A DNA stretch of 12,996 nucleotides from Clostridia bacterium (GCA_017395725.1 JAFQOB010000274.1:1-12996), one strand, 5' to 3'. Numbered from the stretch's first letter, positions 1-8,043 are shown. Translations and numbers: made by a program. Notes: a model not told the origin generated them from the letters alone.

Positions 1-39
1 ATATTGTTACTATATTATTATTTTCGGAGCATTTATAAT

Positions 40-981
40 ATGAAAACAAAGAATCCCTTTGAAAATTCCGATACAAACAAGCGATATTATACATACGATT
101 GTTACCTTAAACGCCGTTTTGGCAAGAAGTGCGTAAAAATCGCCCTTGACGGCGGCTTTACTTGCCCCAACATTGACGGTACAATATCTTATGGCGGCTG
201 TATCTTCTGCTCTGAAAAGGGTAGCGGAGACCACACCCCGCCCTGCAATATTCCTTTAACCCAACAGTTTGAATTGGGTAAAAGAATTATCGAAAACAAG
301 TGGAACGACGTATTCTATATCCCATATTTCCAAGCCCACACAAATACTTATGCTCCCTTAGACGTACTAAAACAAAAATTTGAACAGGCATTAGCTTTGC
401 CCGATACCGTAGGGTTAAGTATATCCACCCGCCCCGACTGTCTCGAAGATGACGTTGTTGACTATTTGGCAGAGCTGTCACAAAAAACATATCTTACTGT
501 AGAATTGGGACTCCAGTCGGCAAACGATAAGACCCTTGCTCTTATAAACAGAGGTCATACTTACGCTCAGTTTGCAGACGGTTTTAATAAACTCAAATCA
601 AAGGGCATCAACGTCTGCATACATATAATAAACGGATTACCCGGCGAAACATACGAAGATATGATGCATACCGCCCGTTGCGTTGCCAACCTTTCCCCTC
701 ACGCATTAAAGATTCATCTGCTCTATATACTAAAAAACACCCCCTTGGCAGCTATGTATGAAAGAGGCGAATTTGATGCTTTGACACGTGATGAATACGT
801 AAAATTAGTGTGCGACCAGCTTGAAATATTGCCCAAAGATATTGTGATAGAACGGGTTACGGGCGACGGTGTTAAAGACGACCTTATAGCGCCCTTATGG
901 AGTATTAAAAAAACCATTGTGACCAACGAAATCGACAAAGAATTGGTAAAAAGGGGAACTTTTCAAGGATTTTTGTGCTAA
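40..981 (+). CDS. TIGR01212/YhcC-family radical SAM protein
   Basis: Radical SAM enzyme of the YhcC (TIGR01212) family, about 313 aa, which is normal for the family; its substrate is not settled as far as I know. The cluster cysteines are visible as C42 in GGFTCPNIDG followed by YGGCIFC (C54, C57), the long-spaced Cys pattern typical of YhcC rather than a plain CxxxCxxC. Further family motifs are the strand around GLQSANDKTLALINRGH and the later HIINGLPGET. I chose the ATG at 40 rather than the in-frame ATG at 4 because GGAG at 26-29 sits 10 nt upstream and the 12 extra residues are not family-like. It lacks signal peptide and membrane segments, so it should be cytosolic. I see no clear terminator between it and the next gene, which has its own promoter. 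Family assignment is confident; the biochemical role is unknown. Confidence 0.88.
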   Translation: MKTKNPFENSDTNKRYYTYDCYLKRRFGKKCVKIALDGGFTCPNIDGTISYGGCIFCSEKGSGDHTPPCNIPLTQQFELGKRIIENKWNDVFYIPYFQAHTNTYAPLDVLKQKFEQALALPDTVGLSISTRPDCLEDDVVDYLAELSQKTYLTVELGLQSANDKTLALINRGHTYAQFADGFNKLKSKGINVCIHIINGLPGETYEDMMHTARCVANLSPHALKIHLLYILKNTPLAAMYERGEFDALTRDEYVKLVCDQLEILPKDIVIERVTGDGVKDDLIAPLWSIKKTIVTNEIDKELVKRGTFQGFLC

Positions 982-1042
982 TTACCTAAAACTTCCATTT
1001 ATATTTTTACGAATACGCACCTATTAACTTTTCAAAGAGTAC

Positions 1043-1071
1043 TTGAATATCATCATTTTTTGGTGTATAAT
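1043..1071 (+). promoter_or_regulatory. Sigma-A promoter of the EF-G-like gene
   Basis: A -35 box TTGAAT (1043-1048) and a perfect -10 TATAAT (1066-1071) are separated by exactly 17 bp. Transcription would start near 1078, giving a leader of about 90 nt before the start codon at 1169. Confidence 0.75.
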
Positions 1072-1115
1072 AAATAAAAGATTCAGTTCTTTTATGATTT
1101 ATTTGTATATTTTTC

Positions 1116-1143
1116 ATAACCTCTGCCTAATGACAGAAGTTAT
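1116..1143 (+). other. Leader hairpin upstream of EF-G-like gene
   Basis: ATAACCTCTG (1116-1125) can pair with CAGAAGTTAT (1134-1143) across an 8-nt loop with a single mismatch. It lies in the predicted 5' leader, ending 9 nt before the ribosome binding site AAAGGAGA (1153-1160). It has no T-tract, so it is not an obvious attenuator. It may affect mRNA stability or be chance in AT-rich DNA. Confidence 0.35.
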
Positions 1144-1168
1144 AAAATGAATAAAGGAGATACTCATT

Positions 1169-3232
1169 ATGGGAAAAGTTCAGACACAAGACATCAGAAA
1201 CATTGTATTACTCGGTCACGGCGGTTGCGGTAAGACTTCGATCGCTGAGGCTGCATTATATTTAACGAAAGCAACCGACAGACTCGGAAAGCCCTCTGAC
1301 GGCAATACCGTATGCGACTATGACCCCGAAGAAATAAAAAGAGGATTTTCACTTTCAGCAGCTATGGCTCCTGTTATGTGGAACGATACAAAGATTAACT
1401 TTATAGACACCCCCGGATACCTTGATTTTGAAGGCGAAGTTGTTCAGGCAATAAGAGTTGCTGACAGCGCGCTTATTTCCGTAGATGCAAAAGCAGGTGT
1501 TGAAGTAGGTACAAAACTGGCTTGGGATAATGCTACTGATGCGGGAATCCCTAAGGCATTCTTTATAAACAAGTTTGACGACAAGGAAGCTAATTTTGAC
1601 AACGTATTCAATCAGTTGAAAGAAACGTTTGGCAATTTGGTATGCCCTCTTATTATACCTGTTGAAACAAATTCCAACCGTTTTGTTCACTTGGCTACAA
1701 TGAAAGAGCTTATCTATGCGCCCGACGGTACATTTACCGAAAGCGACATATCGGCAGAAGACAGAGCCGTTGCAGAAAAGTATCACGAAGCTCTTATGGA
1801 ATCCGTAGCTGAAACAAGCGACGAGCTTATGGAAAAATACTTTGCAGGTGAAGAAATTACAAAGGCAGAAGCTCTTGAAGCAATTAAAACAGGTCTTCTT
1901 GCGGGAACAATCGCTCCCATTATCTGCGGAAGTGCAGTTAAGCTTTGGGGTATAGCATCTTTGCTTAACGTATCCCTTGCATCTTTCCCCGCATATACAA
2001 ACCACGAAACTGAAAGAGTTATTGAAAACGGCGAAGAAACCGAAACTGAAATTGACGTTAACGGTACAACAAGTATCTTCGTATTTAAGACAGTATCCGA
2101 CCCGTTCGTTGGCAAGATGTCATTCTTTAAGGTTATGAACGGTGAATTACGCCGTGATATGACTCTTAAGAATTTGCGTACAGAGGGCACTGAAAAGTTT
2201 GCTCACTTCTACGTAATGAAGGGTAAGAAGCAGACAGAAGTTGATACACTTTGCTGTGGTGATATCGGTATGATTCCCAAGCTTTCCGGAACAGAAACAA
2301 ACGATACTCTTTCCGTAGGAAACGTTCTTCCTTACGCTCCCACAGTATATCCCGAATCCGTATTTACAATGGCATTCTCACCTAAGGCTAAGGGCGATGA
2401 AGATAAGATTTCTCAGGGTATCAACAGACTTCTTGAAGAAGATAACACCCTCAAGTATGAAAACAACACCGAAGTTAAGCAGATTCTTATCTCCGGTCTC
2501 GGTGATATACACCTTGACGTAGTTATTTCAAAGCTTAAGTCAAGATACAATACCGACGTTGAGATGTCGAAGCCCAAGATTGCTTACAGAGAAACAATTA
2601 AGAAGAAGGTTCAGGTTGAAGGTAAGCATAAGAAACAGTCAGGCGGTAGCGGTCAGTACGGACACGTTAAGATTACTTTTGCTCCCGGTGAAGACCTCGG
2701 TCTTACGTTCACACAGAGCGTTGTAGGCGGTAACGTGCCGAAGAACTACTATCCCGCAGTTGAAAAGGGTCTTGTTGAAGCTATGCAGAAAGGTGTACTT
2801 GCAGGATTCCCTGTAGTTAACCTTGCAGCTGACCTGTTTGACGGTTCTTATCACCCTGTTGACTCCAACGAAATTTCATTTAAACTTGCAGCTATTCTTG
2901 CATATAAAGCAGGTCTTGCACAGGCAGGTCCCGTTATTCTCGAACCCGTAGGACTTCTTAAGGTTAAGATTCCCACAGATATGATGGGCGACGTTATCGG
3001 CGATATCAACAAGAGAAGAGGTAGAATTCTCGGTATGAACGCTGATGAATCCAAGAAGGGCTATTCTATAGTTGAAGCAGAAGTTCCGAAGTCGGAAATG
3101 CTTGATTATGCGATTATTATGCGTGCTATTTCGGGCGGTCTCGGAAGATATACCTTTGAATTTGTTCGTTACGAAGAAGTTCCCGGTATGGTTTCTCAGA
3201 AGATTATCGAAGCGGCTCAAAAGGCTGAATAA
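1169..3232 (+). CDS. Second-type elongation factor G (EF-G-2-like GTPase)
   Basis: Translational GTPase of 687 aa, full length for EF-G. The N-terminal G domain has G1 GHGGCGKT (16-23), G3 DTPGYLDF (80-87) and G4 NKFD (134-137); domains II to V follow, including the domain IV stretch GGSGQYGHV. The motifs differ from canonical EF-G: Tyr84 sits where DTPGHVDF has its catalytic His, the switch I segment reads KRGFSLS rather than RGITI, and the P-loop lacks the usual acidic/basic pair. This matches the EF-G-2 paralogue group (as in Thermus EF-G-2 and mycobacterial FusA2), not the main fusA, which normally sits with rpsL, rpsG and tuf. The start is set by AAAGGAGA 8 nt upstream. It has its own promoter and terminator, so it is monocistronic. 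Its role relative to the main EF-G is not known from sequence; a ribosome-linked GTPase is likely. Confidence 0.88.
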   Translation: MGKVQTQDIRNIVLLGHGGCGKTSIAEAALYLTKATDRLGKPSDGNTVCDYDPEEIKRGFSLSAAMAPVMWNDTKINFIDTPGYLDFEGEVVQAIRVADSALISVDAKAGVEVGTKLAWDNATDAGIPKAFFINKFDDKEANFDNVFNQLKETFGNLVCPLIIPVETNSNRFVHLATMKELIYAPDGTFTESDISAEDRAVAEKYHEALMESVAETSDELMEKYFAGEEITKAEALEAIKTGLLAGTIAPIICGSAVKLWGIASLLNVSLASFPAYTNHETERVIENGEETETEIDVNGTTSIFVFKTVSDPFVGKMSFFKVMNGELRRDMTLKNLRTEGTEKFAHFYVMKGKKQTEVDTLCCGDIGMIPKLSGTETNDTLSVGNVLPYAPTVYPESVFTMAFSPKAKGDEDKISQGINRLLEEDNTLKYENNTEVKQILISGLGDIHLDVVISKLKSRYNTDVEMSKPKIAYRETIKKKVQVEGKHKKQSGGSGQYGHVKITFAPGEDLGLTFTQSVVGGNVPKNYYPAVEKGLVEAMQKGVLAGFPVVNLAADLFDGSYHPVDSNEISFKLAAILAYKAGLAQAGPVILEPVGLLKVKIPTDMMGDVIGDINKRRGRILGMNADESKKGYSIVEAEVPKSEMLDYAIIMRAISGGLGRYTFEFVRYEEVPGMVSQKIIEAAQKAE

Positions 3233-3248
3233 TATTACTTTTAAAACT

Positions 3249-3280
3249 AAAAGGAAACTCTTTTTCGGAGTTTCCTTTTT
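3249..3280 (+). terminator. Rho-independent terminator of the EF-G-like gene
   Basis: AAAAGGAAACTC (3249-3260) pairs perfectly with GAGTTTCCTTTT (3268-3279) around a 7-nt loop and ends in a T-run, 17 bp after the stop codon. Confidence 0.9.
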
Positions 3281-3299
3281 ATGTATGTTATTCATAATT

Positions 3300-3411
3300 G
3301 TCAGGGCTTTGCCCTGAAACCCACAAGGGCGCGTTTTTGAAAAAACGCCCCTTGACCCCCAAAAACTTTGAAAAGGTGGATTTATTAGGAACATAAGTTT
3401 GCACAAACCAA
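3300..3411 (-). repeat. Interspersed repeat core, copy 1 (subtype without GC hairpin)
   Basis: First of four copies of a repeat; the strand given is the one on which the core reads AAAGTTTTTGGGGGTC. The core (3300-3375) has a small hairpin CAGGGC-ttt-GCCCTG at 3302-3316 and a second hairpin pairing a GCGTTTTT arm with an AAAAAACGC arm near 3328-3350. A linker follows (3378-3411) containing GTTTGCACAAAC. About 32 bases of this linker recur unchanged at the copy starting at 8829. It lies between a terminator on one side and the start of an ABC transporter gene on the other, so unlike the other copies it does not follow a gene in sense orientation. Confidence 0.8.
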
Positions 3412-3419
3412 AGTTTCAA

Positions 3420-3779
3420 GGTTCTTTGCCTACTTTCTTCCCGCTTTCTTTCGTAGAAAGCTTAGCAAAGAACTTGCCTCTCGGGTTTCCACAAATTATT
3501 ATTAGTAGTACAGACCCGTTATTAAAAGGTTCTTTGCCTACTTTCTTCCCGCTTTCTTTCGCAGAAAGCTTGGCAAAGAACTTGCCTCTCGGGTTTCCAC
3601 AAATTATTATTAGTAGTACAGACCCGTTATTAAAAGGTTCTTTGCCTACTTTCTTCCCGCTTTCTTTCGTAGAAAGCTTGGCAAAGAACTTGCCTCTCGG
3701 GTTTCTACAAATTATTATTAGTAGTACAAACCCATTATTAAAAGGTTCTTTGCCTACTTTCTTCCTTAAAGAAAGTAGG
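3420..3779. repeat. Tandem array of 108-bp units
   Basis: Three complete 108-bp units begin with GGTTCTTTGCC at 3420, 3528 and 3636; a truncated fourth starts at 3744. Each full unit holds an outer stem GTTCTTTGCC / GGCAAAGAAC enclosing an inner hairpin GCTTTCT-ttcgy-AGAAAGC (3443-3461 in unit 1), then a second region where GGGTTT faces AAACCC or AGACCC. The fourth unit is replaced after 3753 by a terminal hairpin (3753-3779) with arms CCTACTTTCTT and AAGAAAGTAGG. The units are nearly identical, so the array is recent or homogenised. The same unit and the same terminal hairpin recur singly at 10412-10557, and the hairpin alone at 8958-8993. Because 108 is a multiple of three, open frames run through on both strands, but they look non-coding. 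Confidence 0.92.
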
Positions 3780-3848
3780 TAAGTGTTCATACTATATTCA
3801 TATATATTATGTAAAATGTAGGGTGTTTTATGTAGAGGAGTAAATTAT

Positions 3849-5567
3849 ATGTTAAAACGTTTCTTGGCTTATTACAAACCACACAAAAAGATATTTATTT
3901 TGGATATGGGAGCATCACTTTTGGTATCGTTGGTTGGGATAATATACCCTATGGTTACGAGAACAATGCTTAATGATTTGATACCTAACAAGAACTACAA
4001 AATGATTATTATTTTTGGCATATCGCTGTTTTTTCTGTATGCCGTAAGAATGGGACTAAACTACTTTATACAGTATCAGGGACATATAATGGGTGTCAGA
4101 ATGCAGGCGCAGATGAGAAGCGAGCTTTTTACACATTTGCAGAAGCTTCCGTTTTCCTTTTATGACAACCACGAGACAGGCAAGATTATGACCCGTATGA
4201 CAAGCGACCTTAATGACGTAAGCGAGCTTGCCCATCACGGTCCGGAAAACGTAATTATATCTACGGTTTCCGTAGTTATATCTTTTGCGTATCTTATATC
4301 TATCAACGCATGGCTTGCACTTATTATATTTTTATGCGTCCCTCTGCTTGTGATAGTTTCGATTAAGACAAGAGAAAAAATGCGTAATGCATTTATGGAA
4401 AGCAGACAAGCTGTAGGTGTTATAAATGCATCTGTTGAAAGCTCGGTTTCAGGTATTCGTGTTACGAAAGCCTTTACCAATGCAGAAAAAGAAAAGGAAA
4501 AGTTTGAAGAGGGGAATTATCAATTCCAAGAAGCGAGACGTAAGGCATATAAGGCGATGGGTGAATTTCACTCTATGACTACCTTCGTTACGGATATATT
4601 TAACGTTGCAATACTTATTGCGGGCGGTTTGTTTATGTATAGCGGTCAGATAAACTTTGCCGACTATTCCGCCTTCGTTGTATCTATCAACCTCTTTTTA
4701 AATCCTGTAAACACGCTTATAAGATTTATGGAGCAGTATCAGAACGGAGTTACAGGCTTTGAGCGTTTCCTTGAGATAATAGATACAAAACCCGAGGAAC
4801 AGTCCCCCGACGCGAAGACGGTTGACAGACTTGAAGGACATATTGAATTTAAAAACGTATCATACGGCTACAATACCGACAAAGAGGTGCTGAACAACAT
4901 CGACCTCAAAATCGAAAAGGGTAAGACCTTTGCCCTTGTAGGCCCCAGCGGCGGCGGAAAAACGACAATATGCCACCTTATCCCTAATTTTTACAAAGTA
5001 GAAGAGGGAGAAATACTGATTGACGGAATGAATATAAAGGATATTACCTTTGAATCCCTCAGGAAAAATATCGGTATTGTTCAGCAAGACGTATATCTCT
5101 TTAACGCAAGTATGCGTGACAATATATTATACGGCAGACTTGATGCTACCGAAGAAGAGGTTATTGAAGCTGCAAAGAGGGCAAATATTCACGATTACAT
5201 TATGAGTCTTGAAGAGGGTTACGATACAGTTGTTGGTGAACGCGGCGTAAGGCTTTCGGGCGGTCAGAAACAAAGACTTTGTATAGCCCGTGTATTCCTC
5301 AAAAATCCGCCTATACTTATACTTGACGAGGCGACGAGTGCTCTTGACAATACAACGGAAATACTTATCCAACAGGCACTTGACGAGCTTTGCAAGGGAA
5401 GAACTACAATAGTTGTTGCCCACAGACTTTCCACCATAAAAAATGCCGACGAAATTGCTGTTATTTCGGGCGGCAAAATAGTGGAGCAGGGCGACCACAA
5501 TATGCTTATAAATAATAACGGTATCTATTCTGACCTTTATAAACTACAGTTCAGACAGAATGCTTAA
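3849..5567 (+). CDS. ABC exporter, fused permease and ATPase
   Basis: A 572-aa half-transporter with an exporter-type membrane domain (roughly residues 1-310, several hydrophobic helices starting near residue 15) fused to a nucleotide-binding domain. The ATPase motifs are intact: Walker A GPSGGGKTT (365-373), signature LSGGQ (469-473), Walker B ILILDE with Asp493 and catalytic Glu494, and the switch His525 in VAHRLST. All catalytic residues are present, so a homodimer would have two active sites; no partner half-transporter is adjacent. The substrate cannot be read from sequence; the fold resembles MsbA/BmrA-type lipid or drug exporters. AGAGGAG (3834-3840) lies 8 nt before the ATG. A weak -10 (TATTAT, 3805-3810) lies just after the repeat array, with no good -35. 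mnmE starts 20 bp downstream and is probably cotranscribed. Confidence 0.9.
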   Translation: MLKRFLAYYKPHKKIFILDMGASLLVSLVGIIYPMVTRTMLNDLIPNKNYKMIIIFGISLFFLYAVRMGLNYFIQYQGHIMGVRMQAQMRSELFTHLQKLPFSFYDNHETGKIMTRMTSDLNDVSELAHHGPENVIISTVSVVISFAYLISINAWLALIIFLCVPLLVIVSIKTREKMRNAFMESRQAVGVINASVESSVSGIRVTKAFTNAEKEKEKFEEGNYQFQEARRKAYKAMGEFHSMTTFVTDIFNVAILIAGGLFMYSGQINFADYSAFVVSINLFLNPVNTLIRFMEQYQNGVTGFERFLEIIDTKPEEQSPDAKTVDRLEGHIEFKNVSYGYNTDKEVLNNIDLKIEKGKTFALVGPSGGGKTTICHLIPNFYKVEEGEILIDGMNIKDITFESLRKNIGIVQQDVYLFNASMRDNILYGRLDATEEEVIEAAKRANIHDYIMSLEEGYDTVVGERGVRLSGGQKQRLCIARVFLKNPPILILDEATSALDNTTEILIQQALDELCKGRTTIVVAHRLSTIKNADEIAVISGGKIVEQGDHNMLINNNGIYSDLYKLQFRQNA

Positions 5568-5587
5568 AAAGAAAAGAGTTAATTAAA

Positions 5588-6961
5588 ATGAGTACAATAT
5601 CCGCAATATCCACCGCTTTCGGTAAGGGCGGCATAGCTGTAATAAGGCTGTCGGGCGACGGTGCTATTGATATTTTAAATAAGGTATTTAAACCGGTGGG
5701 AAACAAGGCTATAGAAGATTTTGCACCGAACACCCTCGTATACGGCAGTATTTATAAAGAAGATAAGCTTATTGACAGAGGTATGGCTGTTTATTTTAGG
5801 GCACCGAAGTCATATACAGGCGAGGATTCGGCAGAAATACACTGTCATGGCGGTATATTGCTGTCCCAAATGGTGCTTGAAGCGACTTTTTTGGCAGGAG
5901 CAGTACCCGCAGGACCCGGAGAATTCACCCAGAGGGCGTTTTTGTCGGGCAAAATGGGACTTTCACAGGCTGAGGCAGTAATTGACCTTATCGACGCTCA
6001 AAGTGAGTCTAAGGTAGCTTTAGCGGCTTCTCAGGCTGACGGACGTTTGTCAAAAAGGGTAAATGAGATATATTCAGAGCTTATGACCATAGTAAGCAGC
6101 ATATATGCATATATTGACTATCCCGACGAGGACTTGACAGATATATCCATAGAAGATATGAAATCTGGATTGGCTGAGATAAAAAGACGCCTTGAAGACT
6201 TGAAAAAGACGTATAAGACCGGAAGAGCAGTATGCGAGGGACTGAATACAGTTATTGCAGGCAAGCCTAATACCGGTAAATCTTCGCTGTTGAATATGCT
6301 TCTCGGCGAAGACAGAGCGATAGTTACACCTATCGCGGGTACAACACGCGATACCGTTGAAGAGACAGTGTCGGCAGGTCGAGTTTTACTTAGACTTTGC
6401 GATACGGCGGGTATCCATACTGCAAATGACGAGGTTGAAGAAATAGGCGTTAAGAGAGCTATTACAAAAGTGAAAAACGCAGAGCTTGTTTTGGCTGTTT
6501 TTGACGGCTCGTCTGAGCTTGATAACGAAGATACGGAAGTTATAAAACAACTGAAATCCTTAGAGGATAAGACGATTATCGTGGTACTTAATAAAAACGA
6601 CGTTGGAACAAAGCTCGACAAAAAACAGTTTGAATCAATAACCCCCTACGTTGTGGGCATTTCCGCAAAAGAAAATAACGGAAAGACAGAGCTTGTCGAG
6701 CTTATTGAAAAAATATACATCGACGGCGAGATAGAATATTCGTCTGCTTGCGTTGTGACAAATGCCCGTCAGTTTGCTTCTGTGGTAAACTCCGTAACCC
6801 ATATTGATAACGCACTTTCAGCCTTAAATGAAGGCTTTACACAGGATATAGCGGGAATGGAGCTTGAACTTGCACTGTCAGAACTCGGCAACCTGGACGG
6901 AAGAAAGGTTACAGAAGACGTTGTTCACAATATATTTGGTAGATTTTGCGTAGGAAAATGA
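5588..6961 (+). CDS. mnmE: tRNA modification GTPase MnmE (TrmE)
   Basis: MnmE, 457 aa, acts with MnmG to build the 5-carboxymethylaminomethyl-type modification on the wobble uridine of certain tRNAs. The N-terminal folate-binding domain opens with the typical STISAISTAFGKGGIAVIR. The central G domain inserted in the helical domain has G1 GKPNTGKSS (225-233), G3 DTAG (from 272) and G4 NKND (335-338). The C terminus ends FCVGK, with Cys454 matching the conserved C-[IV]-G-K motif. It is intact. Ribosome binding is weak (AAAAGAG, 5572-5578), and the 20-bp gap after the ABC transporter suggests cotranscription. In many Firmicutes mnmE directly follows jag and precedes mnmG; here it is on the opposite strand about 3.6 kb from jag, and no mnmG is in the window. 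Confidence 0.97.
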   Translation: MSTISAISTAFGKGGIAVIRLSGDGAIDILNKVFKPVGNKAIEDFAPNTLVYGSIYKEDKLIDRGMAVYFRAPKSYTGEDSAEIHCHGGILLSQMVLEATFLAGAVPAGPGEFTQRAFLSGKMGLSQAEAVIDLIDAQSESKVALAASQADGRLSKRVNEIYSELMTIVSSIYAYIDYPDEDLTDISIEDMKSGLAEIKRRLEDLKKTYKTGRAVCEGLNTVIAGKPNTGKSSLLNMLLGEDRAIVTPIAGTTRDTVEETVSAGRVLLRLCDTAGIHTANDEVEEIGVKRAITKVKNAELVLAVFDGSSELDNEDTEVIKQLKSLEDKTIIVVLNKNDVGTKLDKKQFESITPYVVGISAKENNGKTELVELIEKIYIDGEIEYSSACVVTNARQFASVVNSVTHIDNALSALNEGFTQDIAGMELELALSELGNLDGRKVTEDVVHNIFGRFCVGK

Positions 6962-6967
6962 TTATTT

Positions 6968-6990
6968 GGAAACTTTTTGAAAAAAGTTCC
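6968..6990. other. Imperfect stem-loop after mnmE
   Basis: GGAAACTTTTT and AAAAAAGTTCC form an arm pair with one bulged A, starting 6 bp after the mnmE stop codon. It has no T-tract after it. It may be a 3'-end stabiliser or the edge of the repeat that follows. Confidence 0.4.
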
Positions 6991-7013
6991 CAAGCCCTCA
7001 AAAACTTTACCTC

Positions 7014-7137
7014 TGTGCACTAACTAACGCATAAAATAGCACGGGAGGTGAACCCCTCCCGTTTTTAAAGTTTTTGGGGGTCAAAGGGCGTTTTTTTCAA
7101 AAAAACACCCTTGTGGGTTTCAGGGTGAAACCCTGAC
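7014..7137 (+). repeat. Interspersed repeat, copy 2 (subtype with terminator hairpin)
   Basis: Contains, in order on the plus strand, TGTGC (7014-7018), a GC-rich hairpin with T-run (7041-7066), AAAGTTTTTGGGGGTC, the GCGTTTTT-type stem, and a terminal hairpin CAGGGT-gaa-ACCCTG (7121-7135). It follows mnmE in sense orientation. In the terminal hairpin the C-G pair seen in copy 1 (CAGGGC/GCCCTG) is replaced by T-A, which keeps the pairing. Confidence 0.8.
7041..7066 (+). terminator. Rho-independent terminator of mnmE, inside the repeat
   Basis: ACGGGAGG (7041-7048) pairs with CCTCCCGT (7055-7062) around a 6-nt loop and runs into five Ts. It is 80 bp after the mnmE stop codon and forms part of the repeat copy there. 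Confidence 0.82.
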
Positions 7138-7153
7138 TGCCTGTTACCAAAAC

Positions 7154-7179
7154 AAAAAATCCTCTGACGAGGATTTTTT
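7154..7179 (-). terminator. Terminator of the ogg-type gene
   Basis: AAAAAATCCTC (7154-7164) and GAGGATTTTTT (7169-7179) form a perfect stem with the 4-nt loop TGAC. On the minus strand it directly follows the stop codon (7179-7181), sharing its first base, and ends in a T-run. The symmetric A and T arms mean it could work for both strands. Confidence 0.85.
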
Positions 7180-8018
7180 TATTTATTATATCTTTCATAG
7201 TAGAACAAATACTGCTGAATCATACCGGCATAGGCACCGAGGTTTGTTAAATCGAGACCGTCGGGGTAATACTTTTCGAGAACTCTTTTTACCCAAACGT
7301 CAACAGGGAAAGCATCTGTTTTATTAAACCCGAAAAGTAGGGCGCACGAAGCAACTTTAAGCCCAACACCCTTTATTTGCATAAAATATTCCAAGGCTTC
7401 TTCTGTTGTCATTTTGTCCACAGCTGAAAGGTCGATTTTACCTGTCACTACCTTTTCTGCAGCATCATAAATATACTTGGCTCTGAAGCCCGTTTTCAGC
7501 TCAAATATCTTATCAACTCCCGCGTTGTAAAGAGCCTCGGCGGTGGGAAAAGCATAATGTGTTTCGTCAATCTTTTCGCCGAATTCTCGGCTCATATTCT
7601 CGATTATTTTCTTAATTCTCGGAATATTGTTGTTTTGCGAAATAATAAACGAACAAAGGGCTTCCCAACCGTCTTGACGTAATATACGGATACCGCTTCC
7701 GTATTCAATAGCCTTTTTTATTGTTTCGTCATTATCAAGCCTTGTTATAATGTCGCTGTCAACAGCCGAGTAGTCCTCGTCAAGTGCAAGGTAACGGCAA
7801 AACCTTTCGTCGAACTCCGATTTTGTTATACCGTATATTTTGACCTTATCAAGACTTTCTTGCTCAAAGTAAAGCACTTTGCCGTAAGCGACACCCTCGA
7901 TTCCGTTACCGACAGGGTCGAAGCGGAAACATTGACCGCAGTCAAATATCTTGCCTATGGAAAACCGGTCGAGACCGTCTATTTCTATGTAGTTTTCTTT
8001 CTCCGTTACGCTAAACAT
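7179..8018 (-). CDS. ogg: 8-oxoguanine DNA glycosylase/AP lyase, Ogg1 type
   Basis: A 279-aa base-excision repair enzyme that should remove 8-oxoguanine from DNA and nick the abasic site. The N-terminal OGG domain has FDCGQCFRF (25-33). The helix SFIISQNNNIPRI matches the conserved Ogg1 asparagine-rich loop. The helix-hairpin-helix GPD region reads MQIKGVGLKVASC and ends in AFPVDVWVKRV. The catalytic Lys221 and Asp240 are 19 residues apart, the same spacing as human OGG1 Lys249 and Asp268. The start has AAGGA (complement of 8026-8030) 7 nt upstream. The promoter is not clear: the region shared with the divergent DUF6062-like gene is only 86 bp, and the best minus-strand boxes (TTGTAT and TAAGAA) are weak. 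A strong terminator follows the stop codon. It appears complete. Confidence 0.92.
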   Translation of the reverse strand: MFSVTEKENYIEIDGLDRFSIGKIFDCGQCFRFDPVGNGIEGVAYGKVLYFEQESLDKVKIYGITKSEFDERFCRYLALDEDYSAVDSDIITRLDNDETIKKAIEYGSGIRILRQDGWEALCSFIISQNNNIPRIKKIIENMSREFGEKIDETHYAFPTAEALYNAGVDKIFELKTGFRAKYIYDAAEKVVTGKIDLSAVDKMTTEEALEYFMQIKGVGLKVASCALLFGFNKTDAFPVDVWVKRVLEKYYPDGLDLTNLGAYAGMIQQYLFYYERYNK

Positions 8019-8043
8019 TTACAAATCCTTTTTATAAAAACTA

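Noticed and set aside
4..39. Upstream in-frame start for the radical SAM gene at base 4
   Set aside because: The extra residues (LLYYYFRSIYN) do not look like the family, and the ATG at 40 has a proper ribosome binding site.
1355..2005. Long minus-strand open frame of 216 codons inside the EF-G-like gene
   Set aside because: It lies antisense to a clear, conserved coding region; its translation is Cys-rich and low complexity, with no family resemblance and no ribosome binding site.
1169..3232. Tet(M)-type ribosomal protection protein
   Set aside because: The G1, G3 and switch motifs fit the EF-G-2 group, and the length and context are those of a chromosomal EF-G paralogue rather than a mobile resistance gene.
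3420..3779. CRISPR array
   Set aside because: The whole 108-bp unit is repeated with almost no variation, so there are no unique spacers, and no cas genes are present.
3399..3790. Open frames of about 125 codons on both strands through the tandem repeat, encoding a repetitive peptide
   Set aside because: They exist because the 108-bp period is divisible by three. There is no ribosome binding site, the same DNA is found as non-coding fragments elsewhere, and both strands are open equally.
3300..3848. Insertion sequence or transposon remnant encoding a transposase
   Set aside because: No transposase-like reading frame or long terminal inverted repeats are present; the region is only short structured repeats.
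6118..6621. Minus-strand open frame of 167 codons inside mnmE
   Set aside because: Ser-rich antisense shadow of the MnmE G domain.
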